DNA from: Pisolithus tinctorius
Lineage: Eukaryota > Basidiomycota > Agaricomycetes > Boletales > Pisolithaceae
Assembly (NCBI GenBank): GCA_024663395.1
Contig: JANFAH010000007.1
Span: 2,232,001-2,296,000, forward strand
DNA length: 64,000 bases
Reading direction: 5' to 3'
Positions 10,578-19,661 of this stretch are shown here, piece after piece. Position 1 is the first letter of the stretch. Each line of letters begins with the position of its first letter. The notes beneath the pieces were generated by a model. The model searched no databases, was not told where the DNA came from, and saw only the letters and a program-made list of their open reading frames with translations. The position numbers and the translations under genes are program-made.

Positions 10578-12992
10578 ATGGGGTTTTTGAATATCGATGA
10601 TCCACCAAACGGTTGGGGAGAGCCTACTAAGACGTCCTGTTTCCTATTTAGCCGCTGTTATCTGTTCCTCAGTCCTACAGTCTCATCATTAGCCTTCACT
10701 TCAACGAACTTCTCTTCGCCTGTGGCACCCGTATCACAGAACATACCCGCCAGAATACCCTCGCCTGTTTTCACTTTCCTCTCTTCCACTCAGACAATAC
10801 TAAACCCCTCTGCTATAGCCGCATTTGGCAGCGTTTATCAACTAGGTCCAGCAGTTCACACTCTCGTTTACAAGCCAGTTACCAAGAAGGTCTGGACGGT
10901 ACCTGCCCCAATGGCAGAAGAATACCGCATCATGCACAGCCTGCCTGATGACCCGCTCGCTGGTCTCCAACCACTTCCAACCCATCCACCAGACTTCACT
11001 CCGGGCATCCGCTTCACTGCCGAGCGGGCCGCAGAACTTGACCTCGATCCTGCAGATTGGCTTTGGCCAGAAGAACTTAAACTCGTAACTTGGCTCGTTT
11101 CGGTCCATGAGCTTGCATTCGCTTGGGACATTACAGAGCGTGGACACCTAGACAAATGCTATTTTCCACCAGTAAAGATTCCTACGATTCCACACACGCC
11201 TTGGGTCCAACGCAATATCCCTATTCCGAATGCAATACATGCCCAAGTCATAGACATGATTAAAGATCGCATCAAGTCCGGCATGTATGAACCTTCTACA
11301 GTGGCTTACCGCTCCCGCTGGTTCTGCGTAGTAAAGAAAGATGGAAAGTCTCTTCACCTTGTGCATGACTTACAGCCCCTGAATGCAGTGACCATCTGCG
11401 ACGCGTCCGTTCTGCCCTTCATAGAACATCTCGCAGAATCCTTTGCTGGATACGCGGTGTATGCAATGATGGACCTCTACTCCGGGTATGACCAGCATGC
11501 ACTTCATGTCGATTCCTGCGACCTCACCACCTTCGGTACCCCGCTCAGACCGCATCGGCTTACTACTCTGCCGCAAGGTCATGTGAATGCGGTACAGGTA
11601 TACCAGGGAGATACTGCATTTGTTCTCCAGGATGAGATCCCGCATCATACCCTGCCCTTCATAGATGACGTCCCCGTGAAATCCGAGACCACCCACTATC
11701 AGCGCACAGATGGCTCCTATGAGACTATCCCGGAGAATCCTGGGATTCAGAAATTTATCTGGAATCACTGTATAGTTGTTAACTGTATCCTTCAGCATTT
11801 GCAGAACGTCGGAGCCACCGTCTCGGCAAAGAAGTTCGTGCTAGCCACTCCGTCTGCTGTGATCGTTGGCCACAAGTGCACCTTTGAAGGTCGCATTCCT
11901 GAAGAAAGCAAAGTGCAGAAGATCCACAACTGGCCTGAGTGCCGCAACCTGACACAGGTCCGCAGTTTCCTCGGTGTCTGCGGAGTGCTACACATCTTCA
12001 TCAAAGATTTTGCCAAGATTGCGTGGCCGCTAGTTGCGCTCATGCAGAAAGACGTACCATTCACATGGGATGAACTGCAATGCGCTGCTATGCAACGACT
12101 CAAGGACAAAATTGTAAAGTCCCCTGCACTCCAAAGGATTGACTATGAGTGTGGTCGCGAAGTAATTTTAGCAGTCGACACATCGGTCATCGCAGTTGGC
12201 TACATCCTCTACCAGCTCAGCGAAGATGGCAGATGGTACCCGAGTCGCTTTGGATCCATCACCCTCAACGAAGTGGAAAGCCGCTACTCCCAGGCCAAGC
12301 TTGAGTTGTACGGTCTCTTCCGCGCATTACATGCGGTACGCATATACATCTTCGGTCTCACTAACTTCACTGTGGAGGTAGATGCGAAGTATATTAAGGG
12401 CATGATAAATAACCCAGATCTGCAGCCTAATGCGATGATCAATTGCTGGATCGCTGGCGTGCTCCTTTTCTCGTTCAAACTTGTCCACGTTCCCGTGGAC
12501 AGGCATGCCGGCCCCAATGGCTTGTCCCACTGTCCGCGGTCGGAGCTCAACCCACCCGAGGATGATGACCATGAGGATTGGCTGGACCATTTTTACTCTT
12601 TCTCTACACAAATTGCCAATGACCGGCCGCCTCCTATGTCACTTTCCAGTCAAGATCACCATTCCCTACTGCCACCCACTTACCATCAGGCGAGCCTCCT
12701 GCCACCTGCATCCTTCTATCTCGCATTTTCTGCGACTGCTGATGCTAATAGCCCTTCCGATACCCCAGACGACCCTGCTATTCTGTGGTCCACGAAAGCT
12801 TGGGCACACGAAGCAAAGATAGAAATGATCCATGCATTCCTCGCAACCCGCGAGCGACCTCCTGACCTTACTGATGCGCAGTACTCATCCTTCTTTAATT
12901 CGGCCAGCTGCTTCTTCCTCCTAGATGGTAACTTATGGCACAGGGAACCGCATGGACGGCACCAGCTAGTCGTTGATGAATCCAAGCAGTAA
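10578..12992 (+). CDS. pol: E1 reverse transcriptase-RNase H polyprotein (804 aa)
   Basis: Copies the element RNA into DNA. The RT palm and finger motifs lie at about residues 230-430: VVKKDGKSLHLVHDLQPLN, MMDLYSGYDQ, TLPQG, and the active site LPFIDDVPVK. The usual Tyr of YxDD is Phe. The connection and RNase H follow at about 455-660 (VRSFLGVCG, then VDTSVIAVGYILYQ with the first RNase H Asp, RYSQAKLELYGLFRAL with Glu, and FTVEVDAKYIKGM). The frame ends at 12992, where the integrase frame (+1) begins with a 20 nt overlap. This looks like a 1 nt indel, not programmed recoding, because no slippery site is evident. Confidence 0.85.
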   Translation: MGFLNIDDPPNGWGEPTKTSCFLFSRCYLFLSPTVSSLAFTSTNFSSPVAPVSQNIPARIPSPVFTFLSSTQTILNPSAIAAFGSVYQLGPAVHTLVYKPVTKKVWTVPAPMAEEYRIMHSLPDDPLAGLQPLPTHPPDFTPGIRFTAERAAELDLDPADWLWPEELKLVTWLVSVHELAFAWDITERGHLDKCYFPPVKIPTIPHTPWVQRNIPIPNAIHAQVIDMIKDRIKSGMYEPSTVAYRSRWFCVVKKDGKSLHLVHDLQPLNAVTICDASVLPFIEHLAESFAGYAVYAMMDLYSGYDQHALHVDSCDLTTFGTPLRPHRLTTLPQGHVNAVQVYQGDTAFVLQDEIPHHTLPFIDDVPVKSETTHYQRTDGSYETIPENPGIQKFIWNHCIVVNCILQHLQNVGATVSAKKFVLATPSAVIVGHKCTFEGRIPEESKVQKIHNWPECRNLTQVRSFLGVCGVLHIFIKDFAKIAWPLVALMQKDVPFTWDELQCAAMQRLKDKIVKSPALQRIDYECGREVILAVDTSVIAVGYILYQLSEDGRWYPSRFGSITLNEVESRYSQAKLELYGLFRALHAVRIYIFGLTNFTVEVDAKYIKGMINNPDLQPNAMINCWIAGVLLFSFKLVHVPVDRHAGPNGLSHCPRSELNPPEDDDHEDWLDHFYSFSTQIANDRPPPMSLSSQDHHSLLPPTYHQASLLPPASFYLAFSATADANSPSDTPDDPAILWSTKAWAHEAKIEMIHAFLATRERPPDLTDAQYSSFFNSASCFFLLDGNLWHREPHGRHQLVVDESKQ

Positions 12993-14190
12993 CCGTCTCA
13001 TCAAAGAAGCACATGATGACCTTGGGCACAAAGGTGTCTTCACGGTCCGCACATGCCTTCTCCTCCGCTTTTGGTGGCCTCTTCTTGTCGAGGATGTGAA
13101 GTGGTATGTCCGCACTTGTCATGAATGCCAGATCCGCCAGACGCAGAAGCTTCATATCCCCCCCACTGTGCCCATGATAGGGGGCCTGTTTCATAAAGCT
13201 CACATTGATACGATGCTGATGCCCAAAGCCGGCGGCTACCGCTACATAGTACAGGCTCATTGTGCGCTCACCTCATATCCTGAATGGCGCATGTTGCGCA
13301 TGGAAAATAGTACCATGCTCGCATCCTTCATCTTCGAGGATATCCTATGCCGCTGGGGTCTGCTCACCGAGATTGTCACTGACAATGGTCCTGTGTTCGT
13401 CCAAGCCTTAGATGCCCTAGCTGCGCAATATCATATCCGTCACATCCGTATCTCTCCTTACAACTCTCAGGCTAACGGCATTGTAGAGCGTCGCCACTAT
13501 GATGTTCGCAAGGCTATCATGAAGAGCTGCAAGAACGATGATCGCCACTGGCACACCACTGCGCACTCCATCTTCTGGGCTGAGCAGGTCACCATTTTGA
13601 AATCCACGGGTCTATCCCCTTATTTCATGGTACATGGTGTCGAACTGCTGTTCCCATTCGACCTTGCCGAGGCTACTTTCCTTTTACCCCTATCCCGTGA
13701 TGATGCGACACCGCTGACTTCCACAGAACTGATAGCTTGGCGAGCGTGCCAGTTACAGAAGCATCAGGATGACTTAGACCAGGTCCGTGGCAACGTCCTC
13801 CGCGCACACTTCCAGTCTATCCAGCAGTTCAAAACCACCCTTCAGCATCGCATCAAAGACCATAACTTTGCTCCTGGCGCCCTCGTGCATGTTCGCAACT
13901 CCCATGTAGAGAAAGAGCTGAACCAGAAGACGAAGCCGCAGTACACTGGTCCCATGGTCATCCTTCGTTGGACCTCTGGGGGTTTGTACTTGCTGGCTGA
14001 GCTGGATGGCTCCATCTCCAAACTCCGCTTCGCTGCATTCCACTTACTTCCCTACCACCTGCGGTCTCAGACCCGCACAACTGTGACTCGCATTACTGGG
14101 TTGGATGATGAGGAACTAGACTGCCTTCTTGAGGAAGCTGAGGATGACCCCACTGATGATGATGTGGAGGCTTTTTCTGTGGACAGGTGA
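12973..14190 (+). CDS. E1 integrase (405 aa)
   Basis: Inserts the cDNA into the genome. The zinc-binding HHCC region lies near residues 15-60 (AHDDLGHKGVFTVR, then CHEC). The catalytic core has Asp in HIDTMLMP, Asp in VTDNGPVF and Glu in ANGIVERRHYDVRK. A C-terminal GPMVILRW segment resembles the SH3-like fold. The tail is acidic and lacks a chromodomain. The frame is shifted relative to RT-RNase H, so the polyprotein would not be made without recoding. Confidence 0.85.
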   Translation: MMNPSSNRLIKEAHDDLGHKGVFTVRTCLLLRFWWPLLVEDVKWYVRTCHECQIRQTQKLHIPPTVPMIGGLFHKAHIDTMLMPKAGGYRYIVQAHCALTSYPEWRMLRMENSTMLASFIFEDILCRWGLLTEIVTDNGPVFVQALDALAAQYHIRHIRISPYNSQANGIVERRHYDVRKAIMKSCKNDDRHWHTTAHSIFWAEQVTILKSTGLSPYFMVHGVELLFPFDLAEATFLLPLSRDDATPLTSTELIAWRACQLQKHQDDLDQVRGNVLRAHFQSIQQFKTTLQHRIKDHNFAPGALVHVRNSHVEKELNQKTKPQYTGPMVILRWTSGGLYLLAELDGSISKLRFAAFHLLPYHLRSQTRTTVTRITGLDDEELDCLLEEAEDDPTDDDVEAFSVDR

Positions 14191-15070
14191 CTATCCATCC
14201 TTTCCAGTATCCACAGTTTGCCCATCACGCTATTCACCCGTACCCTCTTCTCCCACGATACCCATACCTCTTTCCGCAGCCTCGCCCACCTCCCCACGGC
14301 TTCTTCTACTACACTCATTCCTTCTCCCATGCTGACTGGGGACAGTCAGCATTCAAAGTCCCCCGCAGGGGTGACCAGCATACCACTTGATCCACCCGAT
14401 ATCAGACATAGTTCGTTTCCTTTTATCTGTTTTACCCCGGGTTTCGTCCAGAGACCTCTATTCCACCCTGGGTTTTGTCCGGTGATTCTACTGATAGCTA
14501 GCCCTCGCTCAAAAAACATAAAAACTGCTTACAAAAAGTCCAAAACTGTCCAGAAAAATAACAAAACACCGAATAAGTATATAGCCAAAACAACGTCTCT
14601 CCTATCTCTCTTACTAGTCTCGCTGATGCCGTCCTCGGCCACCCTATACCACGGATCCTCGCAACCACCCCGCGCATTTCCTCTTCGATCGCACAGTCAG
14701 CGTGCGCCCCTTGATCTATTTTTCTTTCAAATCTCCTTCCATCTCCTTACATTTGCTACACAAAGACCGTCCCAGCTACCCAATAAACAGTCCCTTCACT
14801 TCCTCTTCAAGAATCCGTCACATCCTACCATCAAGATCATTCCACGAGGACTTACTGTTGAGAGAAGTCAAAAGTCGCATGAAGAAGACAAGTCGGGCGG
14901 TACCCCGCACATCATATCCTACTGTGGCCGCACTATCCCGTGGGGCATCACCAAGCACTTCGAGTTGTTTGCAACTTTGCACAGAAGCAACAAGAGCAGT
15001 ATATTTAGCGCAGTATGCACTGACATGCAGTTGGGACAGTACAACGAATCTGAACTAACTACAAACATTC
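14191..15070. other. E1 internal non-coding stretch
   Basis: Lies between the integrase stop and the 3' end of the antisense gene. It holds long plus-strand frames (for example 14218-15114) of low-complexity Ser/Pro/Leu composition that I regard as chance. No domain seen. Confidence 0.5.
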
Positions 15071-16181
15071 CTATTCCACCCCAATCTTCTCCAGATCTTC
15101 GGCAAGCTGATTGACGCACACCTGCAGGCGAAGGTATGCAGCCTGTGACTCCACGGCCTCGGCACGCAGCAGCCTCAGTGACTGCAAGAGGTCAGCCGCA
15201 ACCTTGGCATTGAGCTGACTACGCACTGGTGCCTTCCCCTTTGCGTGTGTGTGGCTCTTGACCACTTCCACCTCATCGTCATCATCATCGTCAATGGCCC
15301 TCTTGGAAGGGCCAGCCTTCGCAGACCTCGAAGCCTGGGCTGCAAACCATTAACTTCGCACCTCCAGAGATGGGATCACTACTTACCAACTGATGCACCT
15401 GCCTGTGCTCTCTTTCCTGCGGCCTTCGTCGACTTCTCGCACCTTTGCTTCATCCGCGTGCAGCTGTTGCACGTGTGGCCAGCGGGACCCGTGCACGCGG
15501 CATTCCTGACCAGGCAACGCACACAGGGCACCTTGTGGAGAATAGAACCAGGCAGGACGACGATCTTTGGCTCGTCCTCATCCTTGCTCTCAGCGACTGT
15601 CTGCCGCGATCACTTGGGACTCCAGTGTCAGCTGCTACCGCATCATACAAGCCGCGCACTCACCTTTCGAACCAGCCAGGCTACAACCTCGACATGCAAC
15701 ATTTTCTCTGTCACTGCCGGCACTGCGACACTTGCACCTTGCTCGCCAACAGCCTGCACAGTCTCCTCACCCATCCGCACGTCTTTGTTGGCCTTTCCAT
15801 GTGCAATCTCCTCGGCCACCCACCTCTCGTAGGCCTCATTGGCCTCTGCGATAGCGGGTCCATCCGCTGTGTCTATCTTGGTGTCGATGCCCAGTTCTTG
15901 CCTGCACTCGATGATGGGGTACACCTCCCCCTAGAAGACAGTCAATGCCGCGGGTCTCAGATGGCTTGCCCACTTACTGTTCTCTCCTCCCATCAGCGCA
16001 TCCACATGACCTTCTCCTCCCACAGCTCCTCCTTGTCATCCGGGATGCACCTCGCCTCAGCGACCAGCGCCACAGAGGCAACAACAAACTTTGCCTTTAA
16101 AGCAGTCTTCTCCACTTCGATCAGGTTGGGGGTGGCTGCGCATACGAGTTGGGAAAGGCGAGGGGCACAGTTAGCAGACAT
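15071..16181 (-). CDS. E1 antisense gene: spliced, Zn2Cys6-like, coiled-coil protein (306 aa)
   Basis: Four exons, 16181-16011, 15930-15664, 15600-15387 and 15339-15071, are joined by introns of 80, 63 and 47 bp that all obey GT-AG. They give 921 nt with no internal stop. Exon 1 is an Ala/Glu-rich helical segment. Exon 2 starts GEVYPIIECRQELG and is acidic and helical. Exon 3 carries CVRC..C..CNSC..C with spacing C-x2-C-x6-C-x7-C-x2-C-x6-C, the GAL4-type binuclear zinc cluster spacing, followed by a basic stretch. Exon 4 has an Asp run and a leucine-rich probable coiled coil. The E5 relic (59931-61006) repeats exons 1 and 3 at exactly the same lengths. A nuclear DNA- or RNA-binding role for the element is inference. 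The opposite-strand ORF of 263 aa lacks such support. Confidence 0.75.
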
Positions 16182-16257
16182 GACTAGAGCGATAGAGAAG
16201 GCGATTGATGAGGGGGAAAGAATCAAGTCGATGTGAAGGTTTGAGCCGCGCACTAAC

Positions 16258-16268
16258 AATTATATACT
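16258..16268 (-). promoter_or_regulatory. Candidate TATA box of the E1 antisense gene
   Basis: The minus strand reads GTATATAATTG about 80 bases before the ATG at 16181. A matching TATATA lies at the same distance before the E5 antisense ATG (61086-61092). The conserved spacing in two copies supports a real promoter. Confidence 0.45.
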
Positions 16269-16492
16269 TAGTGGCCATGAGGCGCTTATGTCATCGGTCT
16301 GGACGCCTATACGCAGCATTCAACGGTCTCCTCGTGTTCCTCGGCTCCATGCTTGCTTTGCTTCTATGCGGAATCATCCAGTGTTCTCGAACCCTCGGCA
16401 CCACACCGTTGCCATCACCACACGGCAAGCTATTCATGTCCTCCGCGCCATGTGGCTGACCGGGGACAGTCAGCATCTAAGTCCCCCACAGG

Positions 16493-17597
16493 TGTGAGGA
16501 ATCCACATTCCCTGGACACGTAAGCCCCTATCATTAACCGTTCCGTGACTACTGTTGCGTCCACTCCCCTCTCGCATTCACCATTGTTCACACGCTACCT
16601 TCCCACGCCCTCACTCCCTCTCGCACAATGCTATACCCACGGCTGCTGTGCTCCAGTTGTCGTTTTTCCTTGGACTCTTTCTCTTATCATGGTCTCTATT
16701 CCTTTAGTGCTTGTAGTATACCCTCGGCCTCTGTTTTGGCCTGTCTTCTGTGTACGCACTGTCACACGGCTTTCCTTTACTGTACCCTGTCTTACTTAGG
16801 TTCCGGGTTTGTCCAGACTATAAAAGCCCTGTACTTAGGTACAGAATGATACCTTTCAGCACTTGGAAGGTCACCACGAGTTTCCTTTACACTTTGTCTA
16901 CACTGCATGTCTCGCATTCTGCTGCACACGAACTACGTATACTGCTTGCATCACCAGTACTATTCTGCGGACCACGTGTTACATTTCACCCCTAACTTTT
17001 CTTCTTCTGCTGTACATTTACTTTGTCTGTGATCCGTTGGACTTGATTTCCTTTTAGAGCCGTCTTCTCTCTGATCCGACGGCTCTCTATTCCCACCACT
17101 AGCGTTACTGGCTCGTTACATGCTTAGGACATGTGTCATCATTGTTCAACCAATGGTGTAATTACCTCATTTACATGCGGACGCCTCATGGTCCACTTCT
17201 GTGTAGTATTTAGACTGCCGGCTCAAGTCTTGGAAACCCAGACTTGAGCTGCTCAATCATACGCAGCATTCTCAGAACTTCGCCCTCAGTGTCCCTAACA
17301 AGGACCACTCTTACTGGCGTTGCCCCAAATCCTCTGTCGTTTACAGAGGTTACTGCAGCCGTTGCTCAAGTAGAAACCTTAGTCTGCGTCTGAGCTCTCC
17401 CTACGCTTTGACTTTGGTCGAGCGTAACACCACGCCGTGCACGTCACGAACCACTACCGCTACAAAGCGCCAGGTCTCACCTTCTAGACTCAACAGTCCA
17501 GAATCCCTTGGGATGAGCAATTCGTTCCCTTCATTTTTTATTGTTGTTATCTAAGCCATCTAGCTTGTATTATACAGCTACTTGGACTTTTCCTACA
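16493..17597 (+). repeat. E1 3' LTR interrupted by a solo LTR
   Basis: Begins TGTGAGGAATCC after a purine-poor tract ending CCCCCACAGG and ends TTTTCCTACA. About 647 bp remain after removing the nested insertion and one target duplication. It differs from the 5' LTR mainly by C/T and G/A changes. TATA box near 16819-16825. Confidence 0.88.
16977..17429 (+). mobile_element. Nested solo LTR, 453 bp, with 5 bp target duplication
   Basis: TGTTAC...GTAACA, with CCACG at 16972-16976 and again at 17430-17434. It interrupts the E1 3' LTR. It is the inverted copy of 1005-1457, of identical length. It therefore inserted after E1 did. Confidence 0.88.
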
Positions 17598-17717
17598 ACA
17601 CGCCATCTATAAGCAGAGTAACTGAGTCAAATTAGAGAAATAGAACATGACAACTTACTTTGACAAGTACCACACTCTTGAAAAGTGTGTCTGAGGTCAT
17701 GTTGTGTGGATCGGTGA
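17598..17717 (-). pseudogene. DUF6698-like gene 1, middle part (end of exon 3, intron 3, start of exon 4)
   Basis: This 120 bp island between E1 and E2 carries the end of exon 3 (17717-17659, reading DPHNMTSDTLFKSVVLVK), a 52 bp GT-AG intron (17658-17607) and nine bases of exon 4. It joins in frame to exon 3 at 25300 once one GGTGA duplication is removed. It joins 7084 if one to four bases of flanking duplication are discounted. Confidence 0.7.
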
Positions 17718-18243
17718 TGTCATAGCCATGTCTCGACCCTGGCCAGACTCGGCCTCACACTCACTCAGTCCGGCCTCGGCCTCGCCTGTCCTGTATCTCC
17801 AATTGGTCTAGTGCGGTGGACACTGCTTTGCAGTGTCTGTCATTCGGTTAGGTCCTGCCTGGTCTTGTCCCCGGTCCAGTCTGTCCCAGTCTCCATTACC
17901 TTAGTCATACATTAGTAATCCTTGCATTACCAATCATCTTAGCAATCCTTGCAAGACTGGCATTACTGGTCTCCGTACTATAGTTACTTCTGGTATATAA
18001 ACTCATAGATACTCGGCCTGTACTCCTTAGTCTGAAATCAACTAAGTTACCTCTGATAACTCCATCTCGGCCTCGGACTCGGACTGAGACTCACGCAAGG
18101 GAATAGTGCTGTATCCTCAGTCGCTAAGTCCAAACAGTCCAATCATCTGAATCTTCGACTCCCCTTCTGACCCCGACCCCTCGGTCTCGTGCCCCCCTCG
18201 GTCTCCGGTCCAGACTCAACCCAGACAATCCCCAAACTTGACA
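17718..18243 (+). repeat. E2 5' LTR, 526 bp
   Basis: TGTCATAGCC...CTTGACA, with TATATAA at 17994-18000. It is 17 bp longer than the 3' LTR because of a short CTCGGTCTC-rich insertion near 18180-18200. The sequence after it (GTATTTCAGACT) lacks a TGG, so I cannot identify a standard tRNA primer site; self-priming of Tf1 type is one possibility. Confidence 0.93.
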
Positions 18244-18281
18244 GTATTTCAGACTCTCCACTTGTGTGGGTCTAATACACC

Positions 18282-19661
18282 ATGGCAACCAAGACTCGAT
18301 TCCAACCTCCCCATGGCCACTCTGCCACCAATCCCGACTCCGCTTCAGCCAGTGGGGCTCGCCACGAAACAGCACTAGCCGCTTTGGGCACCACTAGGCG
18401 CTCTCCAGGTCCCGTCAGTCCTTTCAGGGGCTTCTCAGCCCGCACATCTAACACCCCCACCCCATGTTGTCCCACTGCTCCCATCCCCGAGGGTGACCCT
18501 GGCGATGATGGGCTGGGCGACGATGATGACAACAACCCAGATGATGATGACCCTGGTGATAATGGTCCCGGTGATGATAACCCGGAAGATAATGATCCAG
18601 AAGACAATCCAGACTTCCCAGACCCAGACACCGAACCTGCAGTCGTGGTCTTCGACAGTCTCGCAAAGGCCATCAAGTTGTTGGCTTGCAACGCCCGTAC
18701 TAGTCCTGAGTCCTCAAGTAGGACCAAGCTACGTGAGCCCGATACCTTTGAGGGCACCGACCCAAAGAAACTTCGTGCTTTCTTCATCCAGTGCGAACTC
18801 AATTTCCAAGACCGTCCCCAGGCTTTCAGGACCGACCGCGCCAAAGTCATCTTCATGCAGTCATACCTCAAAGGCATGGCCTTAGAGTGGTTCGAGCCGG
18901 ACTTGCTCGGACTCAACAACCCCGACGACCGGCCTCTCTGGATGGACTCCTGGAGGGAGTTCATCCTGGAGCTACAAACCACCTTCGGCCCCCACGACCC
19001 AGTTGCTGACGCCGAGAGCCAACTCGACCACTTGCACATGAAGGAAAGTCAGCGCATTAATAAATACGTAGTCGACTTCAATCGGCTTGCCTCGCAAGTC
19101 CGAGGCTACGGTGACGGTGCGCTGCGCCATCATTTCTATTCCGGCCTCCCAGACCAAATCAAGGATGAGGTCTGTCGGGTTGGCAAACCACGGACACTTC
19201 ATGAGCTCCACCACCTCACCCAGGAGATAGATGTGCGCTATTGGGAGTGCAAGGAAGAAGTCCAGTGGGCAAGTAAGCACCAAGGCTCATCCAACTCTAG
19301 TAACAACAAGTCCGGCGGCTCTGGCAACAACAACCAGCCTAAGACTGGTCAAGATAAATCCAAGACCGGCAACAATAATAACTCTGGTTCTTCCCCCAAG
19401 CCGGCTTCATCGAAGCCGGGCAACAATAATAACAGCAATTCGTCCAAACCCGAGCCTAGCAAACTCAGCAAAGATGGAAAGCTTACCCCCAAGGAACACA
19501 AGCGTCGCCTAGATGGAAACCTCTGCATGTTCTGCGGAGAGTCCGGTCATTTTGCTGACAAATGCCCCAAGAAAGCCAGAAAGGCCAAAGCTCGCACTGC
19601 GGCCACCACCGAGGCCACACCGGCCTCGGGCTCGGGTACTACCCCCAAGACAAAAAAATAG
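18282..19661 (+). CDS. gag: E2 Gag (459 aa)
   Basis: Forms the particle that packages element RNA. An acidic Asp/Asn/Pro-rich N-terminal region (about 65-115) is followed by a classic retrotransposon Gag capsid domain (about 145-300, from [19 protein letters not shown], with [10 protein letters not shown] and DYVVDF-like blocks). A Ser/Asn/Lys-rich linker leads to a CCHC knuckle, [14 protein letters not shown], near residue 410. The ATG at 18282 lies 39 nt after the LTR. Pol overlaps the 3' end in the -1 frame. Confidence 0.92.
   Translation: MATKTRFQPPHGHSATNPDSASASGARHETALAALGTTRRSPGPVSPFRGFSARTSNTPTPCCPTAPIPEGDPGDDGLGDDDDNNPDDDDPGDNGPGDDNPEDNDPEDNPDFPDPDTEPAVVVFDSLAKAIKLLACNARTSPESSSRTKLREPDTFEGTDPKKLRAFFIQCELNFQDRPQAFRTDRAKVIFMQSYLKGMALEWFEPDLLGLNNPDDRPLWMDSWREFILELQTTFGPHDPVADAESQLDHLHMKESQRINKYVVDFNRLASQVRGYGDGALRHHFYSGLPDQIKDEVCRVGKPRTLHELHHLTQEIDVRYWECKEEVQWASKHQGSSNSSNNKSGGSGNNNQPKTGQDKSKTGNNNNSGSSPKPASSKPGNNNNSNSSKPEPSKLSKDGKLTPKEHKRRLDGNLCMFCGESGHFADKCPKKARKAKARTAATTEATPASGSGTTPKTKK

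Larger units (their letters stand above)
7085..17597 (+). mobile_element. E1: Ty3/gypsy-type LTR retrotransposon, frameshifted, with antisense gene
   Basis: The element is bounded by LTRs at 7085-7740 and 16493-17597; the latter is lengthened by a nested solo LTR. Order: PBS, gag, protease, RT-RNase H, integrase, then an antisense spliced gene before the 3' LTR. RT before integrase places it in Ty3/gypsy. gag-pol lies in four open frames rather than one or two, so the sense genes look dead. I find no exact target duplication (flanks GATGC and ACACG), but the DUF6698-like gene is continuous across the insertion, which supports simple insertion with later decay of the flanks. Confidence 0.88.

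Noticed and set aside
14218..15114. Plus-strand 298 aa frame after E1 integrase
   Set aside because: Ser/Pro/Leu-rich without motifs; its 3' part overlaps the antisense gene. No env-like features such as a signal peptide followed by a membrane anchor.
15445..16236. Plus-strand frame of 263 aa opposite the E1 antisense gene
   Set aside because: It is a mirror of the minus-strand exons. It runs through their introns, has no domain, and is matched in E5 only because the underlying exons are conserved.
18272..19039. Minus-strand 255 aa Ser/Gly-rich frame opposite E2 gag
   Set aside because: Low-complexity shadow of the Asp/Pro-rich Gag N-terminus.
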